Below, piece by piece: positions 62,396 through 64,000 of a DNA stretch of 64,000 bases. Below the pieces are notes generated by a model, which did no database searches, had not been told where the DNA came from, and was given only the letters and a program-made list of their open reading frames with translations. The stretch is from Thioalkalivibrio sp. ALJT (lineage in GTDB: Bacteria > Pseudomonadota > Gammaproteobacteria > Ectothiorhodospirales > Ectothiorhodospiraceae). The stretch covers positions 62,001 to 126,000 of the forward strand of contig NZ_KB907128.1 of the NCBI RefSeq assembly GCF_000381825.1, given 5' to 3'. The translations under genes were made by a program, and so were the position numbers. Within the stretch, counting starts at the first letter, position 1. The number at the start of each line of letters is the position of its first letter.

Positions 62396-62998
62396 ATGGA
62401 TCTGAAGATACGTGCGGCAGAGATCGGGGATGCGCGGCGACTGGCGGAGCTCATGGACTTCGCAGGCGAGGGGATTCCGATGTATCTGTGGCGGGAGTCC
62501 GCCGGTCCGGATGGGGATCCCCTGGAGTTCGGGGCGCGCACCGTAAGCGGGACAGACGGCGGCTTCAGTTACGTGAATGCCCATGTGGCCGAGATCGGGG
62601 ACGAGGTCGTCGGGATGCTGCTCGGGTACCGTCTGCCCGATCCGCATGACGTCGAGCCGTTGAGCGAGGCCCCGGTCGTGGTGCGTCCGTTGCTGGAGCT
62701 GGAGGCGCTGGCCCCGGGGTCCTGGTACGTGAACGCCGTGGCGGCCGATCCGGCTTGGCGCGGCCGCGGCGTGGGAAGCGCATTGATGCAGCGCGCGGAG
62801 GACGTGGCGGCCGGGAGCGGCGCGGAGGTGCTCAGTCTGATCGTGGCGGAAGAAAACCGGGGTGCACGGCGGCTTTACGAGCGGCTCGGTTATGCCGACG
62901 TGGCGCGCAGGCCGCTGTTGCCCTGGCCCGGTTGTCGGCATTCCGGCCACTGGGTCCTGATGACGAAGCCCGTCCCGGGAAGTGCCGGGCCTGTCTAG
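62396..62998 (+). CDS. GNAT-family N-acetyltransferase
   Basis: 200 residues, apparently complete. The acetyl-CoA site is NAVAADPAWRGRGVGSALMQ (R-G-x-G-V-G), followed by LSLIVAEENRGARRLYERLG, the usual GNAT C-terminal half. The substrate is unknown. The first ATG follows a GGGAGGGG stretch ~6-13 bases upstream. Composition is host-like; it stands between transposon remnants as the only intact ordinary gene of the right end. Confidence 0.85.
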   Translation: MDLKIRAAEIGDARRLAELMDFAGEGIPMYLWRESAGPDGDPLEFGARTVSGTDGGFSYVNAHVAEIGDEVVGMLLGYRLPDPHDVEPLSEAPVVVRPLLELEALAPGSWYVNAVAADPAWRGRGVGSALMQRAEDVAAGSGAEVLSLIVAEENRGARRLYERLGYADVARRPLLPWPGCRHSGHWVLMTKPVPGSAGPV

Positions 62999-63047
62999 CC
63001 GGGCTCCGAGGGGGAGGTTTTCCACTCGTTCGCGAAGCGCGGCCGCT

Positions 63048-63099
63048 GAAGAAGAGGACACCCATGATTTCTTGACGGTCTGAGGCGGGCTGTCTAGGT
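63048..63099 (+). repeat. 52-bp module, copy 2
   Basis: Full copy of the 60745 module, identical as far as I can compare by eye. It opens a 165-bp unit that is repeated once in tandem. Confidence 0.8.
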
Positions 63100-63135
63100 G
63101 TCAGGGGGAGTGCATGGGCCAGGGAGGGTCCGGAG

Positions 63136-63213
63136 ATGACGCGAGCCAGGAAGGAGCTCGTCTCGGTCGAGACGACGCCGTATTACCACTGTATCTGTCG
63201 CTGTGTGCGCCGC
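63136..63213 (+). pseudogene. Transposase N-terminal stub
   Basis: Codes for MTRARKELVSVETTPYYHCI and CRCVRR, then runs into module copy 3 and stops. It is the same N-terminus as the larger transposase pseudogene at 63301, produced by tandem duplication. Confidence 0.75.
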
Positions 63214-63265
63214 AAAGAAGAGGACACCCATGATTTCTTGACGGTCTGATGCGGGCTGTCTAGGT
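63214..63265 (+). repeat. 52-bp module, copy 3
   Basis: Full copy with two differences from copy 2 (first base, and TGATGCGG for TGAGGCGG). It starts the second 165-bp tandem unit, whose transposase frame continues past the stub. Confidence 0.8.
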
Positions 63266-63300
63266 TTCAGGGGAATGCATGGACCAGGGAGGGTCCGGAG

Positions 63301-64000
63301 ATGACGCGAGCCAGGAAGGAGCTCGTCTCGGTCGAGACGACGCCGTACTACCACTGCATTTGTCGCTGTGTGCGCCGCGCGTTCCTGTGTGGCGAGGATT
63401 CCTATTCGGGCAGGAACTACGAGCACCGGCGGGGCTGGGTGCTGGAGCGTCTTCGCGAGCTGCAGGGCGTGTTCGGGGTGGACGTGTGCGCGTAGGCGGT
63501 GATGTCGAACCACTATCACCTGGTGGTGCGGCTGGATTCGGATCGGGGCGCGGCATGGAGCGAAGGCGAGGTGATGGAGCGCTGGGCGCGGCTGTTCTCG
63601 TTGCCGGTGTTGGTAGCCCGCTATCGGGAGGGGCAGACGAAGACGGTGGCGGAGCGCGAGCGGGCGCAGCTGCAGATTGCCGAAATGGCGGGCGCGCCTG
63701 CAGGACCTGTCCTGGTTCATGCGCAGCCTGAACGAACATCTGGCGCGGCGGGCGAATGCAGAGGATCGCTGCAAGGGCCGCTTCTGGGAAGGCCGCTACA
63801 AGAGCCAGGCGCTGCTGGACGACGCGGCGGTGCTGACCTGCATGAGCTACGTGGATCTGAACCCGGTGCGCGCCGGGATGGCGGATACGCCCGAGGCTTC
63901 CGATTTCACGTCGATCCAGCAGCGTATTCGGGCACTGGCTCGTAAGGATCAGGGGCATGAAGGTCCGGCGTGCGAGGGGGACGAGCCTCGCCTGACGGTA
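63301..64000 (+). pseudogene. REP-associated (Y1-type) transposase with stop and frameshift, cut by window end
   Basis: Residues 1-64 (MTRARKELVSVETTPYYHCI ... GVFGVDVCA) are followed by an in-frame TAG at 63493, where homologs have Tyr or similar, and then by AVMSNHYHLVVRLD carrying the His-x-His motif. Near 63690 the frame changes from 1 to 2; the new frame gives [40 protein letters not shown] and [13 protein letters not shown], typical of the family's C-terminal half. Two lesions mean it is inactive unless recoded. The 3' end lies outside the window. Confidence 0.85.

Overview
The window is high-GC chromosomal DNA from a gammaproteobacterium. The gene order points there: suhB/trmJ/cysE/iscRSUA-hscBA-fdx-iscX, then ndk-rlmN-pilW-rodZ-hisS-yfgM-bamB-der, smc-zipA-ligA, aat and nrdAB. 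Gene content and the REP-type repeats would suit a Chromatiales/Ectothiorhodospiraceae sulfur bacterium such as Thioalkalivibrio, but that placement is inference. No rRNA, tRNA or CRISPR array was recognised.

Layout. 1-5.3 kb (minus): the end of an ABC importer operon (ATPase plus a cut-off substrate-binding lipoprotein) and a 1287-residue BTAD/cyclase-like/AAA/TPR regulator. 5.4-10.6 kb (minus): a secreted DsrE-like protein, a small unknown protein, and a light-response-type operon: a MerR/LitR-like regulator, an FeS-type photolyase and a class I CPD photolyase. In front of that operon are three TnTACA repeats with an exact 11-bp period, the layout of CarH operators. 10.7-14.7 kb (plus): an exported DUF255 thioredoxin-fold protein, thiopurine methyltransferase and a DUF3422 membrane protein. 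14.7-23.1 kb: suhB (minus), then trmJ, cysE and a complete isc operon with a recognisable type 1 IscR site. 23.4-33.2 kb: ndk and the rlmN-to-der housekeeping run, ending in an aminotransferase. ispG, often found between rodZ and hisS, is absent.

33.5-43.4 kb is a mixed region: phosphoglucomutase, DUF1249, an HDOD/histidine-kinase hybrid, small membrane proteins, a lipoprotein plus Rieske ferredoxin pair, a CysZ-like protein, an FGGY kinase and queF. 43.6-54.1 kb holds smc, zipA, ligA, aat, a FemAB/GNAT-like protein and thioredoxin reductase, with several REP-like inverted repeats in the gaps. 54.1-58.9 kb is the class Ia ribonucleotide reductase operon; its leader carries two DnaA boxes and a pair of NrdR boxes. 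TrxB, which can supply electrons to RNR, lies divergently next to it.

The right end (58.8-64 kb) is the accessory part. An AT-rich 606-residue protein with a C-terminal Apea-like HEPN domain (Arg-x4-His) sits directly behind the nrdB terminator. Its apparent promoter is placed so that its transcripts would lack the left arm of that terminator. Beyond it lie transposition debris: truncated Y1/REP-associated transposase copies, a 52-bp module present three times in full, a 63-bp inverted repeat fused into a truncated GlxA-like regulator, an IS orfA remnant, one intact GNAT gene, and a transposase pseudogene running off the window. The HEPN gene and its promoter arrangement are the most plausible site of new biology; the photolyase operon with a CarH-like operator but a regulator lacking the usual cobalamin ligands is the second.
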